64,000 nucleotides of DNA, from assembly GCA_001953215.1 (NCBI GenBank), contig CP019169.1, positions 3,348,001 to 3,412,000 on the forward strand, read 5' to 3'. The stretch is from Betaproteobacteria bacterium GR16-43 (GTDB lineage Bacteria > Pseudomonadota > Gammaproteobacteria > Burkholderiales > Usitatibacteraceae). This document shows positions 42,939 through 50,501 of the stretch, piece after piece (the first letter of the stretch is position 1; each line of letters starts with the position of its first letter). The notes under the pieces are model-generated. The model searched no databases. It was given only the letters and a program-made list of their open reading frames with translations, and had not been told where the DNA came from. Position numbers and translations under genes: made by a program.

Positions 42939-44321
42939 CTAGCCGAGGAACCCCACGTTGGCGCTCTGGAAGCGCCCGAGGTTGGGGAAGATCGTGTTCA
43001 CGTCGCCCGCCGCGACGCCGAACCAGCTGGCGAGCGTGGCGCCGTACTGGTCCACCGACGTGGTGGGGATCCACAGGCCGCTGCTGCCCGTGTCGTCGGG
43101 GCCGCCCTTCACGAGCGTCGGGAACTGCCCGTAGATCTTGCCGCCCTGCACCCCGCCGCCCATCACCAGGTGGTGGCTGCCCCACGCGTGGTCGGAACCC
43201 TTGCCGTTGGACGGGAAGGTGCGGTTGAAGTCCGAGGAGGTGAAGCTCGTGACGAGATCCGAGCAGTTCAGCTCCACGGTCGCGTTGTAGAGCGACGTCA
43301 TCGCGGCGCTCACTTCGCCCAGCAGGCGGTTCTGCGTGTTGAGCTGGTCCTCGCCGTGCGTGTCGAAGCCCCCGATGGAGGCGAAGTACACCTGGCGCTT
43401 CAGGCCCAGCGCCGCGCGCACCGAGATCAGCCGGGCGATCATCTGCATCTGGCTGCCCAGCCCCGTATTGGGGAACACGGTGGTGAAGGGCGGCACCGCG
43501 GCCAGCGCGGAGGCGAGGATCTCCTGGTTGTGGATGGCGCGCTGGATGACTTCCTTCCAGGCCCCCTCGAACAGGTTCACGCTCGGCGTGGCCAGCATGT
43601 TGGTGATGCTCTTCGACATCGGGTCGGTCGAAGTCGCGCCCTTGTAGAAGTCGAAGCCGAAGTGGTTGCCCGGCGAAACCTTGAAGGACGAGATCGTGGT
43701 GCCGACCTCGAACAGGTTGTTGCCCGAGACGGAGATCAGCGTCGAGCTGCTGTTCGACCCGTTGGCATCCTTGATCAGGTCCCCCAGGCGGCCGCCCCAG
43801 CCGGAGCGGGGCGCCCCGTCGGAGATCGAGCTCTGCCACTGGGCCTGCTGGTCGCTGTGCGAGAACAGGTCGACGGGGATCGGCACCTTGCGGCCCTGGT
43901 AGTCGGCGCGCGAGGTGGTCGCCAGCAGCGGGCCCGCGTTGGCCACCACGGCGGCCTTGCCCGCGTTGAAGACCGTCTGGAAGCCCGTCATGGCCGGGTG
44001 GAGGCCGAAGGTGCGGCCGGGCGTGTTCGAGACCGTGAGCGGCAGCAGCGTGCCCTGGGCGAGCGCCAGCGTGGGCGTACGGCCCGTGGCGTACTGCTGG
44101 TACTCGGTGGTCGACGTGGGGATCACCATGTTGTTGCTGTCGTTGCCGCCGAACATGAAGATGCACACGAGGGCCCGGTAGTCCTCGCCGGCCGCCTTCG
44201 GCAGCGCCGAGTTCACGCTGGCCGCCGCCGCGATGCGCTGCAGGTCGCTCCAGGCGCCGAGGCCCCCGACGCCGATACCCGCGCCCGTGAGTTGCTTGAG
44301 GAAGGTTCTGCGGTTCGTCAT
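42939..44321 (-). CDS. DUF1501 family secreted protein (Tat signal)
   Basis: 460 residues. Twin-arginine-type signal NRRTFLKQLTGAGIGVGGLG. The mature protein has the DUF1501 hallmarks: LVCIFMFGGNDSNNMVIP near the start, IGGFDTHGEDQLNTQNRLL, TSFTSSDFNRTF and DHAWGSHHLVMGGGVQGG. The fold is related to the alkaline phosphatase/sulfatase superfamily, but activity is unproven. It follows the DUF1800 gene by 11 bases; the two families travel together in many genomes. Confidence 0.9.
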   Translation of the reverse strand: MTNRRTFLKQLTGAGIGVGGLGAWSDLQRIAAAASVNSALPKAAGEDYRALVCIFMFGGNDSNNMVIPTSTTEYQQYATGRTPTLALAQGTLLPLTVSNTPGRTFGLHPAMTGFQTVFNAGKAAVVANAGPLLATTSRADYQGRKVPIPVDLFSHSDQQAQWQSSISDGAPRSGWGGRLGDLIKDANGSNSSSTLISVSGNNLFEVGTTISSFKVSPGNHFGFDFYKGATSTDPMSKSITNMLATPSVNLFEGAWKEVIQRAIHNQEILASALAAVPPFTTVFPNTGLGSQMQMIARLISVRAALGLKRQVYFASIGGFDTHGEDQLNTQNRLLGEVSAAMTSLYNATVELNCSDLVTSFTSSDFNRTFPSNGKGSDHAWGSHHLVMGGGVQGGKIYGQFPTLVKGGPDDTGSSGLWIPTTSVDQYGATLASWFGVAAGDVNTIFPNLGRFQSANVGFLG

Positions 44322-44332
44322 GGTGTTCTCCC

Positions 44333-47320
44333 CTATTTCTGGATCGCGAAGTCGGCGGACAGCGACACCAGGATCAGCGCCGCCTTCACCCGGTCGGTGA
44401 CCGTCGACGTATCGGTGCCTGTCTTGGCGGCCGGGAGCGAGCCGACCGTGTTGATGATGGCGTTGCGCAGGCTCTCGGACATCATGCCGTTCATGAACAG
44501 CAGGCTCAGCCGGTCTGCCAGCGGCCCCGGGGTGTTCGCCAGGCCGTTCAGCTCGGTGAGGTTCATGGTGAGCTTGGTGTCGCCGCTGCCGTACGACGCG
44601 TTCTTCACCAGCTTCGAGAAGAAATTCAGGCCTCCGACCATGCTCGTCTCCGTCGTGATCTGGAATTCCGGCGCCACCAGGTTCGCCGCGGAGAGCGGGC
44701 CCGGTTGCCGGTAGTTGGGTGAGAAGAAGTTGAAGACGCTGGGCGAGAGCAGCGGGCTCTGGTTCAGGCCTTCGTCCGCGCTGTCCAGGTACCAGATCCG
44801 GTTGCGTCCCGTGGGGCTGGTCGCGCCCAGCCCGCGCAGGAAGTTCGAGAAGCGGATCACGGGCTCGCGCTGCTTGCCCCACGAGGCCTCCGTCGTCTTG
44901 GCGAGGTCACGCGCATCCGGATCCATCAGCACGGCCCGCAACGTCGCCTGCAGGTCGCCACGCACGCCGGAGCCGTTGTTGGCGAAGACGGCGGCCACGC
45001 GGCCGATGTAGGCCGGGCTCGGGTTGGAGGTGACGAAGTGCTGGATCAGGTTGCGGCTGATGAACGGGCCCACGTTCTGGTGGTTCGCGAGCGCATCGAG
45101 CACCGCCTTCATGTCGGAACGCGCGTTGCCTCCGGCGGGGATCTTGATTCCGTCGAAGATCGTCTTCTCCTTCGTGTCGTGCCACATCTCCCACGCGATC
45201 AGCGGCTCCTGCCAGTTCTCCTTGGCCGGGTTGAAGATCGCCGGGTTGGTGTTGTCGTTGCCGGCGAAATTCCAGCCCGTGAAGGCCGCCGCCACGCCCT
45301 CGATCACCGTCTGGTCGTAGGTATTCACCGTGGCGCCGCCCACGATCTGGCGCGTGCCGTCCGGGTTCAGCTTGTAGAGGCCGATCGAGAAGAGCTGCAT
45401 CACCTCGCGGGCGTAGTTCTCGTTCGGGTGCGTGCCCTTCACCGGGTCGGCCTTCTTGCTGCCGATCATGTTGAGGTAGTAGCCCATGGCCGGGTGCAGC
45501 GTCACGTCCTCCAGCAGCTGCCGGTAGTTGCCGAAGGCATTCCGGTTCAGCATGTCCATGTACGAGGCCATGGCGTAGGTATCCAGGTCCGGCGCGATGT
45601 TGGAGATCACGAAGATCTCCGAGAGCGCGAAGGACATGCGCGCGCGCAGTTGCGCGTCTTCCCACAGCCATTGCTGCCAGATCGCCTCGTAGGCGCGCTC
45701 CTCGTCGGGCTTCTCCCCGGCGCGGACGCGGTCGTTCACGTACTGCACGTGCGAAGCCGCGGTCATGCCGAACTGCTGGGTGAGCCACGCGTCGTAGCCG
45801 GTTCTCTTGAGCGATTCGATGTCGGTCACGCCCTTGAGGCCGAAGGTGGCTTGCGTGAGGAAGCGCGCGGCGTCGCGCGTGGCGGCGTCGACCGGCACGG
45901 CGGGACCGATGACGACGATCGTCACGGCCGCCGACGTGGTGGACGCGCCCTTGTCGTCGGTGGCGACGGCCTGGAGGCTGAGGGTGCCGCCCGGGGCGCT
46001 GGGCCAGGTGACGGTCCACGGTGCCGCGGTGGCTTCGCCGATCTTCATCGTGCTCGCGAAGAACTCGACCTTCGCCACGGTGCCGTCGGAATCCGCCGCG
46101 GTCGCCGTGATGACGATGTTCTTCCCGTCGCCATAGGTCGCATTGTTGGCGGGTGACGTGATCGAGACGGTGGGTGCCTTGTTGACCGGCGGGGGCGTCG
46201 TGCCGCCCGTCGATTTCACTTCGATCACCGTGGCCACGGCGAGGGCGGTACCGCCGCGATCGTCGTTCGCGCGGGCGGAGAAGACGTACTTGCCCACGGA
46301 AAGGTCCGACACCGTGAACTCGAACGGCACCGTCGTGTCTTCGCCGATGCGGTCGCAGCCGTTGAAGAACGTGACCTTGCGCACCGTGCCGTCGGAATCG
46401 GTGGCGGTGGCCTTGAGGGTGACCGTGCCGGGGGCCACGAGCGGGTTCGCGCTCGGAACGACGGTGAGCTGGATCGTGGGCTTCGCGTTGGTGGGCGGGG
46501 CACCGAAGGCTTGGCGCCGGATGTTCTTGGTCTGGGTGTACCCGTTCACGGTCGAGGTGAACGTCGCCGTATCGCCGCTGAAGACGATCGTTCCCTTTCC
46601 GACTTCGGTGACTTTCGTGTTGCCCGGATTGAAGGCGGTGTCGTACGGCGAGCCGCTGGTCGTGTAGAGGGCGCCGGTGAACGTGTTGCCGCTCAGGGTG
46701 CCGCCCGGCATCACGATCCACAGCGGCAGGTTGTCGTCGCCGTACGTGTACCAGACGCCGAAGATCTGGTCGCCGTGGTGCGAGAGGGAAATGCCCCAAC
46801 CCGATTCATTGGGGTCCCACCAGAGGTCGCTGCGATCGACGCCGTAGTTCGTCGGCGCGTTGCCGAAGGCCTGGCGCCGCACCTGCTTGGTGGTCACCAT
46901 GCGATCGATGGTGTAGGTCACCGTGGCTGCTTCGTCGTCGGCGCTGAAGTCGATCTGGGCCGAGCCGACCGCCGTGACACCGACGCGGGAGGGGAGGAAC
47001 ACGCGCTCGCGGTAGGACGGGCCCGTGGTCCTGTAGACCGCGCCGGTGAACGTGCGGCCGTTGTTGGTGAACACGCCGTCGGACATCGACACCCACATCG
47101 GCTTGCCGCTGCTGTCGTACACGTACCAGACGCCGAAGAGCTTGTCTTCGTGGTGCGTGAGCGTGAGGCCCCAGCCCGATTCGCTCGGGTTCCACCAGAT
47201 GTCGGTGTAGTTGGCCGCACGTGCCGGAGCCGCGAAGAGCAGGCCCACCACCAACGCGATCGCGCCTGCGAGCAGCTCGATCCAGGAAAGAATGCGAGGG
47301 GGCTGTTGTTGGATGTTCAC
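44333..47320 (-). CDS. DUF1800 family secreted protein with two WWxPxESGWG repeats and Ig-like domains
   Basis: 995 residues from GTG 47320, chosen because GGGAGA lies 5 bases upstream; a TTG at 47341 is in frame but unsupported. Signal peptide/anchor IELLAGAIALVVGLLFAAPA. Two tandem repeats follow (about 40-130 and 155-250), each starting WWNPSESGWG or WWDPNESGWG, then two Ig-like modules (about 270-365 and 375-470) with ATDSDGTV-type loops. From about 480 to the end is the DUF1800 domain (FLTQATFG, HPNENYAREVMQLFSIGLY, GWNF). Exported, function unknown. Operon with the DUF1501 gene. Confidence 0.9.
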   Translation of the reverse strand: MNIQQQPPRILSWIELLAGAIALVVGLLFAAPARAANYTDIWWNPSESGWGLTLTHHEDKLFGVWYVYDSSGKPMWVSMSDGVFTNNGRTFTGAVYRTTGPSYRERVFLPSRVGVTAVGSAQIDFSADDEAATVTYTIDRMVTTKQVRRQAFGNAPTNYGVDRSDLWWDPNESGWGISLSHHGDQIFGVWYTYGDDNLPLWIVMPGGTLSGNTFTGALYTTSGSPYDTAFNPGNTKVTEVGKGTIVFSGDTATFTSTVNGYTQTKNIRRQAFGAPPTNAKPTIQLTVVPSANPLVAPGTVTLKATATDSDGTVRKVTFFNGCDRIGEDTTVPFEFTVSDLSVGKYVFSARANDDRGGTALAVATVIEVKSTGGTTPPPVNKAPTVSITSPANNATYGDGKNIVITATAADSDGTVAKVEFFASTMKIGEATAAPWTVTWPSAPGGTLSLQAVATDDKGASTTSAAVTIVVIGPAVPVDAATRDAARFLTQATFGLKGVTDIESLKRTGYDAWLTQQFGMTAASHVQYVNDRVRAGEKPDEERAYEAIWQQWLWEDAQLRARMSFALSEIFVISNIAPDLDTYAMASYMDMLNRNAFGNYRQLLEDVTLHPAMGYYLNMIGSKKADPVKGTHPNENYAREVMQLFSIGLYKLNPDGTRQIVGGATVNTYDQTVIEGVAAAFTGWNFAGNDNTNPAIFNPAKENWQEPLIAWEMWHDTKEKTIFDGIKIPAGGNARSDMKAVLDALANHQNVGPFISRNLIQHFVTSNPSPAYIGRVAAVFANNGSGVRGDLQATLRAVLMDPDARDLAKTTEASWGKQREPVIRFSNFLRGLGATSPTGRNRIWYLDSADEGLNQSPLLSPSVFNFFSPNYRQPGPLSAANLVAPEFQITTETSMVGGLNFFSKLVKNASYGSGDTKLTMNLTELNGLANTPGPLADRLSLLFMNGMMSESLRNAIINTVGSLPAAKTGTDTSTVTDRVKAALILVSLSADFAIQK

Positions 47321-47545
47321 GTTATTCTCCCAAGAGGCCAAGTCGTGTCCACCCGCTTACTGCAACTTCGGTGCCACACCCTCACGTGATTGTTTTTGAA
47401 GGACTTTCTGGTTTCGTGCCAGAGGCAATCTGTCTCCATCGAGCTACAGCCTCCAACGGGCCCCGACCCGCAAACCGTTTTCGATCAAGCACTTGTCGGT
47501 GTCGTCCTACAGCTACATCCGAATACGGCTAAAGGAATTGCATCC

Positions 47546-47920
47546 ATGCAGGCCATTGCCACTCCGCAAGCACCGCTCGCCCGCGGCCACTACTCGCAAG
47601 CCATCGTCCATGCCGGTCTCGTGTATGTCTCGGGCCAGCTTCCGGTCGTGCCGGAGGATCCCGACCGCAAGCTCGAAGGCTTCGAAGCGCAGGCGCGGCA
47701 GGTGATTCGAAACGTGATCGCGATCGTCGAGGCCGCGGGCAGCCGGCGCGATCGCATCCTGCGGGCCACCGTGTATATCGCCGGCGTGGAGCATTGGCCT
47801 GCGTTCAATGCCGTCTACGCGGAGCTGATGGGCGAGCACAAGCCCGCGCGCACCGTGGTTCCGGTGAGCGCGCTGCACTACGGTTACCTGGTGGAGATGG
47901 ACGCGATCGCGTCGGTGTAG
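47546..47920 (+). CDS. RidA (YjgF/YER057c/UK114) family protein
   Basis: 124 residues. Trimeric family that hydrolyses reactive enamine/imine intermediates released by PLP enzymes. Signals: PLARGHYSQAIVHAGLVYVSGQLP, then NVIAIVEAAG and KPARTVVPVSAL with the arginine that binds the substrate carboxylate in RidA. Start at ATG 47546, with AAAGGA upstream. Its stop directly abuts the convergent wax ester synthase stop. The 225 bases between it and the DUF1800 gene show no clear element. Confidence 0.92.
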   Translation: MQAIATPQAPLARGHYSQAIVHAGLVYVSGQLPVVPEDPDRKLEGFEAQARQVIRNVIAIVEAAGSRRDRILRATVYIAGVEHWPAFNAVYAELMGEHKPARTVVPVSALHYGYLVEMDAIASV

Positions 47921-49594
47921 CTAGAGGTTGCGGAAGCGCTTGGGGATGGCGGGGGCGGGGGCCGAGGCAGCGGCGGAGGACGCACCCTTCGCTTGGGAGG
48001 GCTTTCTTGGCGGTTTCGCCGCGGGGCGCTTCTCTTGAGAGTTGTCTAACGGCTCCACCGAGGCTCCCGTCGCTTTCGCTCGGGTCTTCCGTTCCGCGGA
48101 GGCCTGTTTCACGTGCTTCGCGGAGGATGTGGCCTCTGACGACGCGTTGTCGTCAGAGGCCACATCCTCGCCCCACGCACTCATGAGCGTGAGCCACATC
48201 AGTTTTTCGTATTCATCTCCGAAGCGACCGACGATCTCGTTGGGATCGGGGACGAGGCCCGCGTCGGTGATGACGCCGAACTGGATGCGCCCGTCGTACG
48301 ACAGGATCGACACGCCCATCCCGATGCTGCCGGATTGCGGTACCCAGAAATTCTGCTCGATGATCTGGCGGCCCGCGAAGAAGAGCGGTGCCTGCGGGCC
48401 CGGCACGTTCGTCATCACGGCGCTGGCGTTCTGGCCCAGCAGCGCGGTGACCTGGTCCTGGATCGCGCGAGGGCCGTAGCCCACCGCGTTGAGCAGCCCG
48501 AGGGCCAGCAGGGGCTGGTAGGAGCCCTTCAGCGCCTTCATTCTCCGGCGCAGCTCGTAGAGCCTTTCCAGCGGATGCTCGAAGCCGATGGGCAGGTCGA
48601 GGAACACCAGGCCGAAACGGTTGCCGAGCGCATGGGCCTGCCCGGGCGGGCGCAGGTTCACGGGCACGACGGCGCGGATCTCGACGCCGTCCACGGGATC
48701 GCCGTGCTCCTCGAGGTAGTCGCGCAGCGCCCCGGCCGCCATCGAGAGCAGCACGTCGTTGATGGAGCAACCGAGCGCCTTGCCCATCACCTTCACTTCC
48801 TCGAGCGGCAGCGGGTCGGCCCAGGCCACGCGCTTGCGCGCGCCCAGCGGGCCCTTGAAGCGCGTGGCGGAGTCCGCGCCCATCGTGGCCAGCTTCGCGA
48901 TCTCGCCGGCGATGTCCATGCCCTTGCCGAGCACGCCGCGCAGCGTCTCCACGCCCGCCTGCGGATTGGCGGCGAGGGCCTTGCCTTGCTCGACCACGTC
49001 CTTTCCCACGCGTCCGGCGTTCTCCAGCAGGCCGGCCACCGGCTTCAGGAGCTGGGCCCAGAGGTCCGCATCGGCCGTGTCGACGGTCTCCACTTCCTCC
49101 TCGGCGGGCGGGGGCATCTCGAGGCTGCCCTTGGCCGTGGGGGCCGTGAGGGAGAGCAGCACCTGCACCAGCGCGATACCGTCCGCGTAGCAGTGGTGGA
49201 TACGGATCACCAGCGCGCTGCCCCCGCGGTAGTTGTCGACCAGGTGGAACTGCCAGAGGGGCCGGCCGAAATCGAGCGGCGTGGAAGCGAGGTCGCTCAC
49301 GTAGGCTTCGAGCTCGTCCTTGTCCGCCTTGCCGGGCAGGGCCGCGCGATGCACGTGCGAGTCGAGGTCGAAATCGGCGTCGTCCTGCCACCAGGCCCCC
49401 GAGGCGTCCTGGAGGGTCTTCTGGCGGAACCGGCGGTAGGCGAGGAAGCGCGATGCGATGATGCGCTTCACGGACGCGAGCTCGAGCTTCTCCGCGAACA
49501 TCATCACGCCCACGATCATCATGAGGTTCGTGGAGTGCTCCATGCGGAGCCACGCGGTGTCCACGCCGGAGATGCGTTCTTTTCTGTTTGTCAT
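47921..49594 (-). CDS. Wax ester synthase / diacylglycerol O-acyltransferase (WS/DGAT)
   Basis: 557 residues. Esterifies fatty alcohol or diacylglycerol with acyl-CoA, the last step of wax ester or triacylglycerol storage. Active-site motif HHxxxDG is intact in VIRIHHCYADGIALVQ (about residue 132). The C-domain has NDVLLSMAAGALRDYL and the NVPGP motif (TNVPGPQAPLFFAG), plus GVSILSYDGRIQFG. The catalytic core ends near residue 470. About 85 extra residues rich in Ala, Lys, Ser and Pro follow, and part of that tail is encoded by a perfect 21-bp inverted repeat (48123-48169). Divergent from the acyl-CoA-binding protein gene. Confidence 0.93.
   Translation of the reverse strand: MTNRKERISGVDTAWLRMEHSTNLMMIVGVMMFAEKLELASVKRIIASRFLAYRRFRQKTLQDASGAWWQDDADFDLDSHVHRAALPGKADKDELEAYVSDLASTPLDFGRPLWQFHLVDNYRGGSALVIRIHHCYADGIALVQVLLSLTAPTAKGSLEMPPPAEEEVETVDTADADLWAQLLKPVAGLLENAGRVGKDVVEQGKALAANPQAGVETLRGVLGKGMDIAGEIAKLATMGADSATRFKGPLGARKRVAWADPLPLEEVKVMGKALGCSINDVLLSMAAGALRDYLEEHGDPVDGVEIRAVVPVNLRPPGQAHALGNRFGLVFLDLPIGFEHPLERLYELRRRMKALKGSYQPLLALGLLNAVGYGPRAIQDQVTALLGQNASAVMTNVPGPQAPLFFAGRQIIEQNFWVPQSGSIGMGVSILSYDGRIQFGVITDAGLVPDPNEIVGRFGDEYEKLMWLTLMSAWGEDVASDDNASSEATSSAKHVKQASAERKTRAKATGASVEPLDNSQEKRPAAKPPRKPSQAKGASSAAASAPAPAIPKRFRNL
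48123..48169. repeat. Perfect 21-bp inverted repeat inside the WS/DGAT coding sequence
   Basis: Left arm 48123-48143 and right arm 48149-48169 are exact reverse complements, separated by GCGTT. It encodes residues about 476-491 (EDVASDDNASSEATSS) of the C-terminal extension. In RNA of either strand it would form a very stable hairpin. Confidence 0.95.
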
Positions 49595-49650
49595 GGCGAG
49601 CCGGTTTCGGATAATTTACACCACAGCATTGCGAATCCCTGAGGAGGGGT

Positions 49651-49911
49651 ATGTCCGATCTCAAGAAGAAATTCGAAGCCGCGTCGGCCAGCGTCCTGAA
49701 GGCGAACAAGGATCCGGGCAACGACCTCAAGCTGCGGCTCTATGCCCACTACAAGCAGGCGACGGAGGGCGACGTGAAGGGCGACAAGCCCGGCTTCACG
49801 GACTTCGTGAACCGGGCCAAGTACGAGGCCTGGGCGAAACTCAAGGGCATGGGCACGGACGACGCGATGACCGCCTACGTGAAGCTGGTCGACCGCGTGA
49901 CCCGCGAGTAG
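49651..49911 (+). CDS. Acyl-CoA-binding protein
   Basis: 86 residues, the standard four-helix ACBP length. Binds medium- and long-chain acyl-CoA in the cytosol. Key segments: KLRLYAHYKQATEGDV and GFTDFVNRAKYEAWAKLKGM with the conserved Tyr, Lys and Trp that hold the CoA head group. ACBPs are uncommon in bacteria. Here the gene is divergent from WS/DGAT (56-base gap) and close to an acyl-CoA synthetase, consistent with delivering acyl-CoA to storage lipid synthesis. Confidence 0.95.
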   Translation: MSDLKKKFEAASASVLKANKDPGNDLKLRLYAHYKQATEGDVKGDKPGFTDFVNRAKYEAWAKLKGMGTDDAMTAYVKLVDRVTRE

Positions 49912-49921
49912 CCGCACCCGG

Positions 49922-50401
49922 CTATTTCTTCGCCTTCGCGGTGCGCTTCTTCTTCGAGGCCTTGCGCTTCTTCGACGGCGCGGCCTTCTTGGCGCCGCCC
50001 ATCATCGAGCGCACGGTCGCGTTCAGGTCGGCCACCTGGCGGGCGAGGGCGTCGACGTCCTTGCCCGTCATGACCCCGAGCTTGTGCACGGCCTTGGCGA
50101 CGCGATCCTCGAAGACCTGCTCCAGCTTGTCCCACTTGCCCGCAGCCTGCGAGGCGGTGGCATCGGCCTGGGCGCGCACCGTCTTCAACGCCTGGTCGGC
50201 GGCCGCGGCAGCCTGCCCGCGCAGCGACTTGCCCTGCGAGACGAGGAGGTTGAACATCTTCGGGCCCTCCTTGCGGGCGCGCTCGTAGGCCCCGAGGCCC
50301 GCGAGCCAGATCTTCTGGCCCGATTCGACGACCGATCCCGCGAACTGTTCGGCGCGCGGCTTGGCGCTGCGGCGCGAGGATTTTCTTTTCTTGGCTGCCA
50401 T
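49922..50401 (-). CDS. Phasin, PhaF/PhaI type, with Lys-rich C-terminal tail
   Basis: 159 residues. Basic N-terminus (AAKKRKSSRRSAKPR), helical phasin core (SGQKIWLAGLGAYERARKEG), the signature VAKAVHKLGVMTGKDVDALARQ, then a C-terminal KKRKASKKKRTAKAKK tail like the DNA-binding tail of PhaF. PhaF uses such a tail to tether granules to the nucleoid and share them between daughter cells. Convergent with the ACBP gene (10-base gap), divergent from the acyl-CoA synthetase gene. Confidence 0.9.
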   Translation of the reverse strand: MAAKKRKSSRRSAKPRAEQFAGSVVESGQKIWLAGLGAYERARKEGPKMFNLLVSQGKSLRGQAAAAADQALKTVRAQADATASQAAGKWDKLEQVFEDRVAKAVHKLGVMTGKDVDALARQVADLNATVRSMMGGAKKAAPSKKRKASKKKRTAKAKK

Positions 50402-50501
50402 GGTTCGGTACCTCCGATGGGTGGGAGACGGGGATTCTAGAACGGTTACACTGCCGGGAGCCCGCTGCGGCCAACAAAACTAGAGCGATTCGAGGAGAAC
50501 G

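Noticed and set aside
47321-47545. A promoter pair or small gene between the DUF1800 and RidA genes
   Set aside because: No -35/-10 pair, palindrome or ribosome binding site with an open frame was convincing; only the RidA start itself is supported.
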